In this document: in pieces, positions 1 to 8,761 of the stretch
How the letters are laid out: every line of letters begins with the position of its first letter
Position numbering within the stretch: position 1 is the first letter of the stretch
Source: Commensalibacter intestini A911
Lineage (GTDB): Bacteria > Pseudomonadota > Alphaproteobacteria > Acetobacterales > Acetobacteraceae
Length of the DNA stretch: 64,000 nt
Assembly (NCBI RefSeq): GCF_000231445.1
Contig: NZ_AGFR01000007.1
Location: 310,001 to 374,000, forward strand
Reading direction: 5' to 3'
The notes under the pieces: generated by a model
Told to the model about the DNA's origin: nothing
Seen by the model: the letters and a program-made list of their open reading frames with translations, nothing else
Databases searched by the model: none
Translations under genes and position numbers: made by a program

Positions 1-2470
1 AATAAATCGTCGTTCTTTTTTAAAAAGCGCCGCAGCTTTAGCTATCGTTAGTGCCTCTAGTGGTTCATTGCTTATCCCTAGGGCAAAAGCACAAGCTGCA
101 ACAAAACTTACCATGTCTGGAAGCCATTGGGGTGTATTCCGAGGACGGGTTGAAAATGGCCGTTTAGTCGAGGTAACTCCTTGGGAAAAAGATCCCCATC
201 CAAATATTATGCTTGAAGGGATGATGGATTCAATTTACTCTCCATCACGTATTAAATATCCTATGGTAAGACGTGCATGGCTAGAACATGGTCCCGGTGC
301 AGATCCTGATGGGCGTGGAACAGGTGATTTTGTACGTGTCAGTTGGGACAAAGCATTAGACTTGGTCGCCGGAGAAATTAAAAGAGTTCGTGAAACATAT
401 GGCCCAACCAGTCTTTTTGGTGGATCTTATGGCTGGAAAAGTGTTGGGAAGTTTCATAATTGTCGTACATTATTACGCCGCATGTTAAAAATGACAGGTG
501 GATTTGTGAATGCTTTAGGAGATTACTCAACAGGCGCAGCACAGGTTATCCTTCCTCATGTTGTTGGCTCATTAGAGGTCTATGAACAATGCACAACATG
601 GAATGTCGTTAAAGAAAATACAAAAACTATTGTTTTTTGGGGATGTAATCCCGTTAATACAAACCAAATTGGATGGCTTATTCCCGATCATGGTGGTTTT
701 GTTGGTTTAGAAGAAGTCAAAAAAGCAGGTATTCGTGTCATTTGTATTGATCCCATTCAAACAGAAACTTGCCAATATTTAAAAGGTGAATGGTTAGCCC
801 CTCGCCCTCAAACTGACGTAGCGATGATGTTAAGCATTGCACATACACTTTATGTAGAAAACCTTCATGATGAAGCATTCTTAAAGAAATATACTGTTGG
901 ATTTGAACCTTTCCTTGATTATCTTACAGGCAAAACAGACAACACACCAAAAACAGCTGAATGGGCTGAAAAGATTTGCGAAATTGATGCAAAAACAATT
1001 AAGCAACTTGCTCGTGATTTTGCACATAATAGAACAATGATTGCGGCTGGTTGGTCAATCCAACGGCAACATCATGGTGAACAAGCTCATTGGATGTTAG
1101 TCACTTTATGTTCTATGTTGGGTCAGATTGGTTTGCCTGGTGGTGGATTTGGCTTTAGTTATCATTATTGCAGTGGTGGGTCTCCAACTGCAACCAGTCC
1201 AATTTTAGGAGGAATTACAGATGGGCCAGCTGCTACTGTAGAAGAATTGCCCGCTGGTTGTACGCCTGGCTCTACAGAATCTGCTTGCCAACCAAAAGCT
1301 AATGCAATTCCTGTTTGTCGTATGGTAGAAGCATTATTAAATCCTGGAAAAACAATTAAATATAATGGTTCGGATATTGTTTTACCTGATTTACGTATGG
1401 CGTACTGGGCTGGTGGGAATCCTTTTGCGCATCAACAAGATCGAAATGAGATGATCAAAGCATGGAAAAAACTGGATACATTTGTTGTCCAAGATTTCCA
1501 ATGGACTGCTTCAGCACGTCACGCTGATATTGTTCTTCCAGTTACAACCCCTTATGAACGCAATGATATTGAACAGCTTGGTGATTATGCACTCAGCCAC
1601 ATCGTGCCTATGAAAAAACTTGTTGAACCTATGTATGAATCCCGTTCAGATTATGATGTTCTGTCTGATATTAGTGAACGATTAGGGAAACGTGACGAAT
1701 ATACTGAAGGCCTAACAGAAATGGATTGGATCCGCAGCTTTTATGAAGCTGCACGAATTGAATCTCGTGCTAAAGGGATGGAAATGCCTATTTTTGACGT
1801 TTTTTGGGAAAGCGAAGAAGCTCTTGGTTTCCCTGTTCAAGAGCCTCAAAAACAATTTGTACGGTATAGTGATTTCCGTGAAGATCCATTGCTAAATGCT
1901 CTTGGAACGCCTTCTGGGAAAATTGAAATTTACTCGATTAACATTGAAAAAATGCAATATGATGACTGCCCTCCTCATCCTACATGGATGGAACCTATTG
2001 AACGCCTTGGAGGGCCAACCACAAAATACCCTCTACATATCGCATCAAACCATCCAATTTATCGCCTACACTCACAATTATGTGGCACTAAATTACGTGA
2101 AAAATATGCCATTGGAGATCGTGAACCTTGTTGGATAAATCCAAAGGATGCAAAAGCACGTGGATTAAAAGAGGGTGATATTGCACGTGCATTTAATGAT
2201 CGCGGACAAATCTTAGTCGGAATTAAAATTACAGATGTTATTCGCCCTGGAGTTATTCGTATTAACGAAGGTGGCTGGTATGATCCATTGAATCCTCGTG
2301 AAGCTAAAACACTCTGTCGCTATGGTGACGTTAACAATCTAACAACCGGAATCGCTACTTCAAAATTAGCTCAAGCCAACTGTGGACAAACAGCTATGGT
2401 TGAAATTGAAAAATTTAAAGGAACAATTCCATCTGTAAACATTTTTAACGAGCCACATAAAGCTGGTTAA
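1..2470 (+). CDS. torA: Periplasmic molybdopterin TMAO/DMSO reductase, 5' end cut by window
   Basis: This is a bis-MGD molybdenum reductase of the TorA/DorA/BisC family that reduces S- or N-oxides in the periplasm as a terminal electron acceptor. The reading frame is open from base 2 and encodes NRRSFLK followed by a hydrophobic stretch and an Ala-x-Ala site, a classic twin-arginine signal, so the start codon lies upstream of the window and the TTG at 68 is not the start. Family landmarks are YGWKSVGKFHNC, GDYSTGAAQ (the segment holding the Mo-ligand serine in DMSO reductase) and a C-terminal dinucleotide-binding domain. About 800 residues follow the signal, the normal length. The GDYSTGAAQVILPHVVGS block looks more TorA-like than BisC-like, but the substrate is not proven. 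No TorC/TorD partner is visible here. Confidence 0.9.
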   Translation, partial: INRRSFLKSAAALAIVSASSGSLLIPRAKAQAATKLTMSGSHWGVFRGRVENGRLVEVTPWEKDPHPNIMLEGMMDSIYSPSRIKYPMVRRAWLEHGPGADPDGRGTGDFVRVSWDKALDLVAGEIKRVRETYGPTSLFGGSYGWKSVGKFHNCRTLLRRMLKMTGGFVNALGDYSTGAAQVILPHVVGSLEVYEQCTTWNVVKENTKTIVFWGCNPVNTNQIGWLIPDHGGFVGLEEVKKAGIRVICIDPIQTETCQYLKGEWLAPRPQTDVAMMLSIAHTLYVENLHDEAFLKKYTVGFEPFLDYLTGKTDNTPKTAEWAEKICEIDAKTIKQLARDFAHNRTMIAAGWSIQRQHHGEQAHWMLVTLCSMLGQIGLPGGGFGFSYHYCSGGSPTATSPILGGITDGPAATVEELPAGCTPGSTESACQPKANAIPVCRMVEALLNPGKTIKYNGSDIVLPDLRMAYWAGGNPFAHQQDRNEMIKAWKKLDTFVVQDFQWTASARHADIVLPVTTPYERNDIEQLGDYALSHIVPMKKLVEPMYESRSDYDVLSDISERLGKRDEYTEGLTEMDWIRSFYEAARIESRAKGMEMPIFDVFWESEEALGFPVQEPQKQFVRYSDFREDPLLNALGTPSGKIEIYSINIEKMQYDDCPPHPTWMEPIERLGGPTTKYPLHIASNHPIYRLHSQLCGTKLREKYAIGDREPCWINPKDAKARGLKEGDIARAFNDRGQILVGIKITDVIRPGVIRINEGGWYDPLNPREAKTLCRYGDVNNLTTGIATSKLAQANCGQTAMVEIEKFKGTIPSVNIFNEPHKAG

Positions 2471-2874
2471 TTTCATCAAATCATCTCAGTCTTTTCGACT
2501 AAAACAGTTCATTACTAAATGTTACATTATTATAAATAGAATCGCTAAAATATAATAATGTAACAACACTTAATATTATAAAAAAAAAGCCGTTTTCTAA
2601 TTAAATTATACGTAATTACTCATTTACAAAAAACGTTTACATAACATATATAATCACACTAACAAAAAGTTGACTAACATTCTATATACATCCAAAAAAC
2701 CTTTATTTCTGCCATTTTATAGAATTATTTAAACTTATAATCTCCTATTGAAACGTATCAATAGTTATTTTTTATTAGTGAATGAAAACATTCAGGTATA
2801 GACTTATTATTATAAGATAAAAATAAAGCAACTCGTCTAATTCTAACTACTTATCATTTATTGAGAGGTCGCAT
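2471..2874. other. AT-rich intergenic region between torA and the CoA-transferase operon
   Basis: About 400 bases with no supported gene. It holds a perfect inverted repeat just after torA (listed separately). It must also carry the promoter of the downstream operon. I could not pick one convincing -35/-10 pair in such AT-rich sequence. Confidence 0.6.
2520..2565. repeat. Perfect 15-bp inverted repeat after torA
   Basis: The arm TGTTACATTATTATA is repeated exactly inverted after a 16-base spacer. It lies 50 bases past the torA stop. There is no T-run directly after the second arm, so it is not a textbook intrinsic terminator. It could act as an mRNA-stabilising hairpin or an operator. Confidence 0.6.
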
Positions 2875-4182
2875 ATGAGTTGGAAAGACACATATAATAC
2901 AAAATTAACTACACTTAGTGATGTTGTAAAAAAAATAAAATCTGGAGATAAAATCTGGGCTGGAGGATACTTATCAGTTCCTGTCCTAGCACTAAAAGAA
3001 CTCGATAAAACAGCACTCAATCTTGACAACGCTGAACTATATGCAGGACTATTAACATACCCTTATGAATTTTTAAAACCAGAATATGTAGGACATTTAA
3101 CCTACCGTAGTTTATTTATGGGGCCTTTAGAAAAAAAAGCCCAAAATGGTGGTAATGCAGAAATTATTACTTACCATTTATCTAATGTAAAAGAAGTTTT
3201 AGATCGCATTGATTTTGATGTAATGATTGTTGAAACTACTCCACCTGATGAAAATGGCTATATGAGTATGGGAGCTTGTGGTGGTGTAGGAAATAGAATA
3301 GTACTTGATCGTAATATAAACACGGTTATTGCAATTATTAATGAAAACCAACCTTTTGTTGGTAATAAAGAAAACTTACTTCATATCGATGATGTACATT
3401 TTATTGCAGAAGGTCATCATCCAATCGCTGAAGCAAAACCAGCTGCTCCATCAGAAGTTGAAATACAAATCGCAAAACTTATACTTCCGATGATTAAAGA
3501 TGGCTCTACCATCCAAATTGGTATTGGTGGTTTATCTAATACGATTGGACTTGGTTTAAAAAACCATAAAAATTTAGGCATCCATACCGAGATGTTTACT
3601 GAATCTATGATGGAGTTATGTAAAGCTGGTGCCGTTACAGGTGCTGCTAAAAACTATCAACCACATAAAATCGTTACTGCATTTGCAGCTGGTTCTCAAG
3701 AGTTACTAGACTTCATGGACCATAATGATCAAATTAAAATTGACAATGTTGGCATTGTAAATAATCCAAATGAGATTGCAAAAAATGACAATCTTGTTTC
3801 TATCAACACTTGCATCATGATTGATCTTACGGGTCAAGTTGCCGCAGAAGGTATCGGTCATAAGCAGATCTCTGGAACAGGTGGGCAAGTAGATTTTATT
3901 CGTGCTACTCGTATGTCCAAAGGTGGTCTATCTATCATTACTTTGAAATCAACCTATAAAGGTAAAGACGGTATTGATTCAACGATTAAATTCGAGCTCC
4001 CTCCAGGAACACCAGTAACAACGCTTCGTAATGATGTGCAAATTATTGTAACCGAATACGGAGTTGCAGATTTACGCGGTTTAAGCACTGTGCAGCGTGC
4101 AAAAGCACTAATCAATATTGCTCACCCTGATTTCCGTGATGAGCTCCGTAATGCTGCAATCGCCATTAACCTTTATAAATAA
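2875..4182 (+). CDS. Acetyl-CoA hydrolase/transferase family short-chain acyl-CoA:acetate CoA-transferase
   Basis: Transfers CoA between acetate and a short-chain acid. The 435-residue length and sequence fit the 4-hydroxybutyrate/butyryl-CoA CoA-transferase branch. The acetic-acid-resistance enzyme AarC of acetic acid bacteria is longer (about 500 residues). Glu239, in GIHTEMF, lies where the catalytic glutamate of this branch sits. The glycine-rich SGTGGQVDFIR loop near residue 335 is the CoA-binding motif. A good ribosome site (GAGAGG) precedes the ATG. It is the first gene of a three-gene unit with fadB (26 bases downstream) and fadA. This context suggests it activates a short acid for beta-oxidation. 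The exact substrate (butyrate, crotonate, 3- or 4-hydroxybutyrate) cannot be read from sequence. Confidence 0.85.
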   Translation: MSWKDTYNTKLTTLSDVVKKIKSGDKIWAGGYLSVPVLALKELDKTALNLDNAELYAGLLTYPYEFLKPEYVGHLTYRSLFMGPLEKKAQNGGNAEIITYHLSNVKEVLDRIDFDVMIVETTPPDENGYMSMGACGGVGNRIVLDRNINTVIAIINENQPFVGNKENLLHIDDVHFIAEGHHPIAEAKPAAPSEVEIQIAKLILPMIKDGSTIQIGIGGLSNTIGLGLKNHKNLGIHTEMFTESMMELCKAGAVTGAAKNYQPHKIVTAFAAGSQELLDFMDHNDQIKIDNVGIVNNPNEIAKNDNLVSINTCIMIDLTGQVAAEGIGHKQISGTGGQVDFIRATRMSKGGLSIITLKSTYKGKDGIDSTIKFELPPGTPVTTLRNDVQIIVTEYGVADLRGLSTVQRAKALINIAHPDFRDELRNAAIAINLYK

Positions 4183-4208
4183 CTGAATATCCGAGTAAGG
4201 ATTATATT

Positions 4209-6350
4209 ATGTACCAAGGACAATTTTTCCAGGTCGCAACTCGCGATCAGTTTTTAGAGCTCGTATTTGATTCAAAAATAGATCAAGTCAATATTATAAA
4301 TAAAGCCGCATTAGAAGACTTACAAAAAGCCGTAAATTCTATCAAGACAAGTGGTGGAAAAGGGCTAATCATTAGGTCAGGTAAACAATTATTTAGTGCA
4401 GGCGTAGATATTAAAGAATTCCGTCATCTTATTCACCAAGATGATAAAACTCTCTCTAATTATATAGTTTGGGCAAATGAGATTTTCAATAGTATTGAAG
4501 ATCTAAATATGCCAAAAGTAGCCATTTTAAATGGTAATATTGTCAGTGCTGCTGCTGAACTTACATTAACGGCAGATTATCGTATTGCAACTCAAGATAC
4601 GAAAATATCTTTACCAGAAATAACATTAGGTATCATGCCATGTTACGGTGCAATGACGCGTTTGCCTCGTATTACAGGTCTTGATACAGCGTTACAATGG
4701 TTTACAGCTGGAAAACCTTTTACTGCTGATACTGCACTTGAACATCACGTGATTGATGGTGTCATCGCTGACAAAATCGATCCTATTGAACAAGCCGTTA
4801 TTTTACTTAAATCTTGTGTAGCTGGTGACTTAGATTGGACTGCTCGCCATAATGAGAAAAAAGCACCACTAACTTTAAATAAATATGAATTAGCAATGTC
4901 TATCAGCATTGCACGAAGCATGGCGTTTAAAACAGCTGGAAAACATTACCCAGCACCAAACATTATCCTTGATACACAAGAGAAATCAGCCAATTGTGAA
5001 CGTGACGCTGCTCTTGCTCTAGATCGAGAAGGTCTGATCCAATGTATCAAAACAGGTGTTGCTGATGCATTGATTAATGTTTCTTTAAACGATACATTGG
5101 TAAGAGAAAAAGCTAAAGGTCTAGTTAAAGATCTAAAAGAATTCTCAAATGTTGGTGTTATCGGTGCAGGAATCATGGGTGGTGGTATTGCTTATGTTAC
5201 TGCAGATAAAGGTGCTGACGTTGTCTTAAAAGACATTAATAAAGAAGGCTTAAACTTAGGTTTAAATGAAGCAAACAGCATTCTTTCTAAACAAGTTGAA
5301 CGTGGTCGTAAAACTCCTAAAGCTATGGGAGATACACTAAACCACATCCATGCAACACTTCATAATGTCGAACTTGAAGAAACAGACCTTATTGTTGAAG
5401 CTGTTGTTGAAAATTTAAAATTAAAAAAAGCTGTTCTTACTGAGTTAGAAGGCGTTGCAACTAAAGCTGTTATTGCAACAAACACTTCAACTCTAAAAGT
5501 TAGTGATATTGCACAAGCTCTTAAAAGTCCAGAAAATTTCTGTGGTATTCATTTCTTCAACCCTGTTCCAAAAATGCCTCTTGTTGAAGTCGTTCGTGGA
5601 GAAAAAACAAGCGATGAAACAATCAAAAAAGCTGTTAAATACGTTACTCAATTAGGCAAAACCCCTATCCTCGTCAATGACTGTCATGGTTTCTTGGTCA
5701 ACCGTTGTTTGGTTCCATATTTCCATGCGTTCAATAAATTGATTTTAGACGGTGCCAATATGTCCACCGTTGATAAAGTAATGAGTAAAGAGTTTGGATG
5801 GCCAATGGGTCCTGCTATGTTATTGGATGTTATCGGTTTAGATACAGCTGAACATTGTATGGACGTTATGGGTGAAGCATTCCCAGACCGCATGACAAAA
5901 CCTGAAAAAAATCTAATCGGATCATTATTCGATATGAAACATTATGGTCAGAAAAATGGCGAAGGTTTTTACACACATGCACCAGATAAAAGAGGTCGTT
6001 TAAAAGCATCTGATAACGATACTGCCAACAAATTAATTGCTTCTTTCGCATCTCCAGCTCAAGATTTTTCAGCAGACGATATCATCATGCGTATGATGTT
6101 ACCTATGATGTTTGAAGCCATTCGCTGTCTTGATGAAGGTATCATTGCCTCTCCAGCTGAAGGCGATATCGCAATGATGTATGGCACAGGTTTCCCTCCA
6201 TTTAGAGGTGGTTTATTCTACTACATGGATCAAATTGGTCTAAGCAAACTTGTTGAAGCTTCAGAAAAATATAAAAATATAAGCAACCTTTATCATACTC
6301 CAGAAAGCTTGATTCAGCGCTTAAAAAACAACCAAAAGTTTTACGCATAA
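4209..6350 (+). CDS. fadB: Fatty acid oxidation complex alpha subunit (enoyl-CoA hydratase / 3-hydroxyacyl-CoA dehydrogenase)
   Basis: Two-domain beta-oxidation enzyme that hydrates enoyl-CoA and oxidises 3-hydroxyacyl-CoA with NAD, normally in an alpha2beta2 complex with FadA. Residues 1-190 are the crotonase domain, with both catalytic glutamates kept (Glu117 and Glu137, matching Glu119/Glu139 of E. coli FadB). Residues about 313-600 are the dehydrogenase domain, with GAGIMG at 319-324 and HFFNPVPKMPLVEV. The 713-residue length matches FadB. One oddity is that the Gly-Gly-Gly before the first glutamate is Ser-Ala-Ala (113-115), altering the oxyanion-hole segment. Overall it resembles gammaproteobacterial FadB closely, which suggests transfer. 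AAGGA precedes the ATG, and fadA follows after 15 bases. Confidence 0.93.
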   Translation: MYQGQFFQVATRDQFLELVFDSKIDQVNIINKAALEDLQKAVNSIKTSGGKGLIIRSGKQLFSAGVDIKEFRHLIHQDDKTLSNYIVWANEIFNSIEDLNMPKVAILNGNIVSAAAELTLTADYRIATQDTKISLPEITLGIMPCYGAMTRLPRITGLDTALQWFTAGKPFTADTALEHHVIDGVIADKIDPIEQAVILLKSCVAGDLDWTARHNEKKAPLTLNKYELAMSISIARSMAFKTAGKHYPAPNIILDTQEKSANCERDAALALDREGLIQCIKTGVADALINVSLNDTLVREKAKGLVKDLKEFSNVGVIGAGIMGGGIAYVTADKGADVVLKDINKEGLNLGLNEANSILSKQVERGRKTPKAMGDTLNHIHATLHNVELEETDLIVEAVVENLKLKKAVLTELEGVATKAVIATNTSTLKVSDIAQALKSPENFCGIHFFNPVPKMPLVEVVRGEKTSDETIKKAVKYVTQLGKTPILVNDCHGFLVNRCLVPYFHAFNKLILDGANMSTVDKVMSKEFGWPMGPAMLLDVIGLDTAEHCMDVMGEAFPDRMTKPEKNLIGSLFDMKHYGQKNGEGFYTHAPDKRGRLKASDNDTANKLIASFASPAQDFSADDIIMRMMLPMMFEAIRCLDEGIIASPAEGDIAMMYGTGFPPFRGGLFYYMDQIGLSKLVEASEKYKNISNLYHTPESLIQRLKNNQKFYA

Positions 6351-6365
6351 GTTAGGGGAATAAAA

Positions 6366-7529
6366 ATGAAAAATGTTGTAATAGTCGATGGAATTCGTAC
6401 CCCTATGGGGCGTTCAAAAAATGGTGTGTTTCGTCACGTTCGTGCAGATGATTTATCATCACATTTAATGAAAGCAATGTTCAAACGTCAACCAAAAATT
6501 AAACCTGAAATGGTGGGGGATATTATCTGGGGATGCGTTCAACAGATGGGTGAACAAGGCTTTAACGTTGCTAGATTAGCAGCCCTTAACGCTGGATTGC
6601 CAGTAGAAGTAACAGCAACAACGGTTAACCGCCTTTGTGGCTCTTCTATGGATGCTTTACATATGGCAACTCGTGCGATTAAAGCTGGAGATGCAGAAAG
6701 CGTGCTCGTTGGTGGTGTAGAACACATGGGTCACGTACCAATGACCAAAGAAATGAATCTAAATCATGCAACAGATAAATACATGGCTGAAGGTTCATTA
6801 GCTATGGGATTTACAGCAGAAGCTGTTGCAAAAATTCACAATGTTACCCGCCAAGAACAAGATGCTTTGGGGGCTCGTTCACATCAATTAGCTCATAAAG
6901 CAACTATCGATGGTCTGTTTGAAAATGAAATTATTCCAATAATGGGACATGATGCAAATGGCTTACCCATTTTGGTAAAAACTGATGAAGTCATTCGTCC
7001 AGAAACGACAACAGAAACTTTAGGACAACTTCGTCCTGCTTTTGATCCTGTGAATGGAACTGTCACTGCTGGAACATCTTCAGCATTATCAGACGGCGCT
7101 TCTTGTTTATTAGTCATGAGTGAAGACAAAGCAAAAGAACTAGGTATTACCCCTCGCGCTCGTATTATTTCTACAGCTACAGCAGGTATTCCTGCAGCAA
7201 TTATGGGTTATGGTCCAGTTCCTTCAGCTCGTAAAGCTCTAGAAAAAGCAAAAATGACCATCAAAGATATTGATTTTGCTGAAATTAACGAAGCTTTTGC
7301 AGCTCAGGCTATTCCTTGCCTTAAAGATTTAGGTTTATGGGAAGATCGAGATAAAAAAGTTAATTTACATGGTGGTGCTATCGCTTTAGGTCATCCACTA
7401 GGTTGTTCTGGCGCACGTATTCTTGTGACATTACTAAACGTAATGGAACAAGGTAAAGGTAAATATGGCCTTGCTGCTATGTGTATCGGTGAAGGACAAG
7501 GTATAGCTACGGTTATTGAACGTATTTAA
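6366..7529 (+). CDS. fadA: Acetyl-CoA C-acyltransferase (3-ketoacyl-CoA thiolase), beta subunit
   Basis: Cleaves 3-ketoacyl-CoA with CoA to release acetyl-CoA, and partners FadB. At 387 residues it has exactly the length of E. coli FadA. The nucleophile is Cys91 in NRLCGSS. The acid/base elements are [16 protein letters not shown] (His) and MCIGEGQG (Cys) near the C-terminus. The opening [17 protein letters not shown] is a FadA signature. An AGGGGA ribosome site precedes the ATG, and the gene is closed by a strong terminator 12 bases after the stop. No acyl-CoA dehydrogenase or acyl-CoA ligase gene is in the unit. Confidence 0.95.
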   Translation: MKNVVIVDGIRTPMGRSKNGVFRHVRADDLSSHLMKAMFKRQPKIKPEMVGDIIWGCVQQMGEQGFNVARLAALNAGLPVEVTATTVNRLCGSSMDALHMATRAIKAGDAESVLVGGVEHMGHVPMTKEMNLNHATDKYMAEGSLAMGFTAEAVAKIHNVTRQEQDALGARSHQLAHKATIDGLFENEIIPIMGHDANGLPILVKTDEVIRPETTTETLGQLRPAFDPVNGTVTAGTSSALSDGASCLLVMSEDKAKELGITPRARIISTATAGIPAAIMGYGPVPSARKALEKAKMTIKDIDFAEINEAFAAQAIPCLKDLGLWEDRDKKVNLHGGAIALGHPLGCSGARILVTLLNVMEQGKGKYGLAAMCIGEGQGIATVIERI

Positions 7530-7541
7530 TAATAACTTTCT

Positions 7542-7580
7542 GACACTTTCCATATTTTTATGGAAAGTGTCTTTACTTTT
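7542..7580 (+). terminator. Rho-independent terminator of the CoA-transferase-fadB-fadA operon
   Basis: A perfect 13-bp stem, GACACTTTCCATA with its exact inverse, closes on a TTTT loop and is followed by TTTACTTTT. It starts 12 bases after the fadA stop. Confidence 0.92.
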
Positions 7581-8076
7581 ATAAAGCAACCTTTTCAAAT
7601 AAAATTATATTAATTCTTAACAACAATATATTATATCGAAGCATAAATTATAACTTGCTTATATTATTACAGATACAATTAAAGATATTTCATAAAAATC
7701 ACAAAACTATGATCTATGTAATGTTATTTCATTGGTTAACATATAAAAATATAATAGCGTTAATATAATTTAATACCATTATTCAGAACAATAAACTTAA
7801 TATATGTAACTTCTACAAAACAAACATGACTAAAATACATCTCTCAATCGCATATATCAAATTTACTTATAATTTAAATTGATTAGCAAGCGTATTATGA
7901 CACATTAAAAAATGATTTCTCTTAATTTTTTATATAAAAAATCATTCTTGTCATTGCTAAAACAAAAATCTTTGAGAAATTTATAATAAAAAGATTGATA
8001 TAAACAAATTGTTTAATTAAGAGTATATTTTGAACACTTGATTAAAAAAGGATATCTTAATAAAGTGCTGGAAAGT
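7581..8076. other. AT-rich intergenic region before cvpA
   Basis: About 500 bases with no ORF, RNA gene or strong hairpin that I can support, apart from a weak 8-bp inverted repeat (AATGATTT at 7911 and its inverse near 7939). It presumably contains the cvpA-purF promoter. Confidence 0.5.
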
Positions 8077-8700
8077 ATGAACTGGATTGATCTGGTTTGC
8101 CTTGGGATTATTGTCTTAAGTGCACTCTCAGGCTTGACCAGAGGTTTTACTCGAGAATTCATCGGTTTATTCGGATGGGTTGTTGCTGCAAGCCTTGCTA
8201 ATCGCTGGTATCCTGATCTTTCTCCCAAAATTACAGAATATATCAGCAATCAAACATTGGCTGATGTTGCTTCTTTTATTGTTATCTTTTTGTTATGTAG
8301 CGTTTTGATTAATGCTCTGGCGAATATCATTGTAGGTCAAAATTCAACCCGTTTTTCTTTACTTGGCAGACTAGATAAACTTCTTGGCGCAGCATGTGGT
8401 GCACTTAAAGGGTTTGCTGGCCTAGCAATTGTTTATATTTTTGCTGGTATTCTTTTTCCTGCAGCGCAATGGCCTGATTCTTTACAAGAAAGCAAAATAA
8501 TTCCTTATGTTTATCATGGTGCTGTTTATATCAATGGATTGTTACCCAGTGCTATGCAAAGAGAAATCGTTGTACCACAGACTAAACCAACCAGAGAAAC
8601 ATATCCAAATAATAATGATATGAACACTGATCCAAACACAAACGTAGGCCCAGCTTCGACAGAACAAAATAATAGCAATACAGGCGTTCCTTCAAATTGA
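8077..8700 (+). CDS. cvpA: CvpA family inner-membrane protein
   Basis: Colicin V production family membrane protein, commonly encoded directly upstream of purF as here. The N-terminal half has about four hydrophobic segments, starting with MNWIDLVCLGIIVLSALSG and the family's GLTRGFTREFIGLFGW. The C-terminal 50 residues are polar and rich in Asn and Thr. I chose ATG 8077 because CvpA homologues begin with this M-x-W-I-D sequence. In-frame GTG 8065 and TTG 8038 are alternatives, and GTG 8065 has an AAAAGGA about 12 bases upstream. The molecular role is unsettled; in enterobacteria it affects envelope stress and bile resistance. Confidence 0.85.
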   Translation: MNWIDLVCLGIIVLSALSGLTRGFTREFIGLFGWVVAASLANRWYPDLSPKITEYISNQTLADVASFIVIFLLCSVLINALANIIVGQNSTRFSLLGRLDKLLGAACGALKGFAGLAIVYIFAGILFPAAQWPDSLQESKIIPYVYHGAVYINGLLPSAMQREIVVPQTKPTRETYPNNNDMNTDPNTNVGPASTEQNNSNTGVPSN

Positions 8701-8761
8701 TAAAACACTATTGTAAATTTAATTTATCCTTTGCCTTTTTCTCAACCACCATGGATTTATC

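Noticed and set aside
68-70. TTG at 68 as start of the reductase
   Set aside because: The frame continues upstream into a Tat signal, so the start is outside the window.
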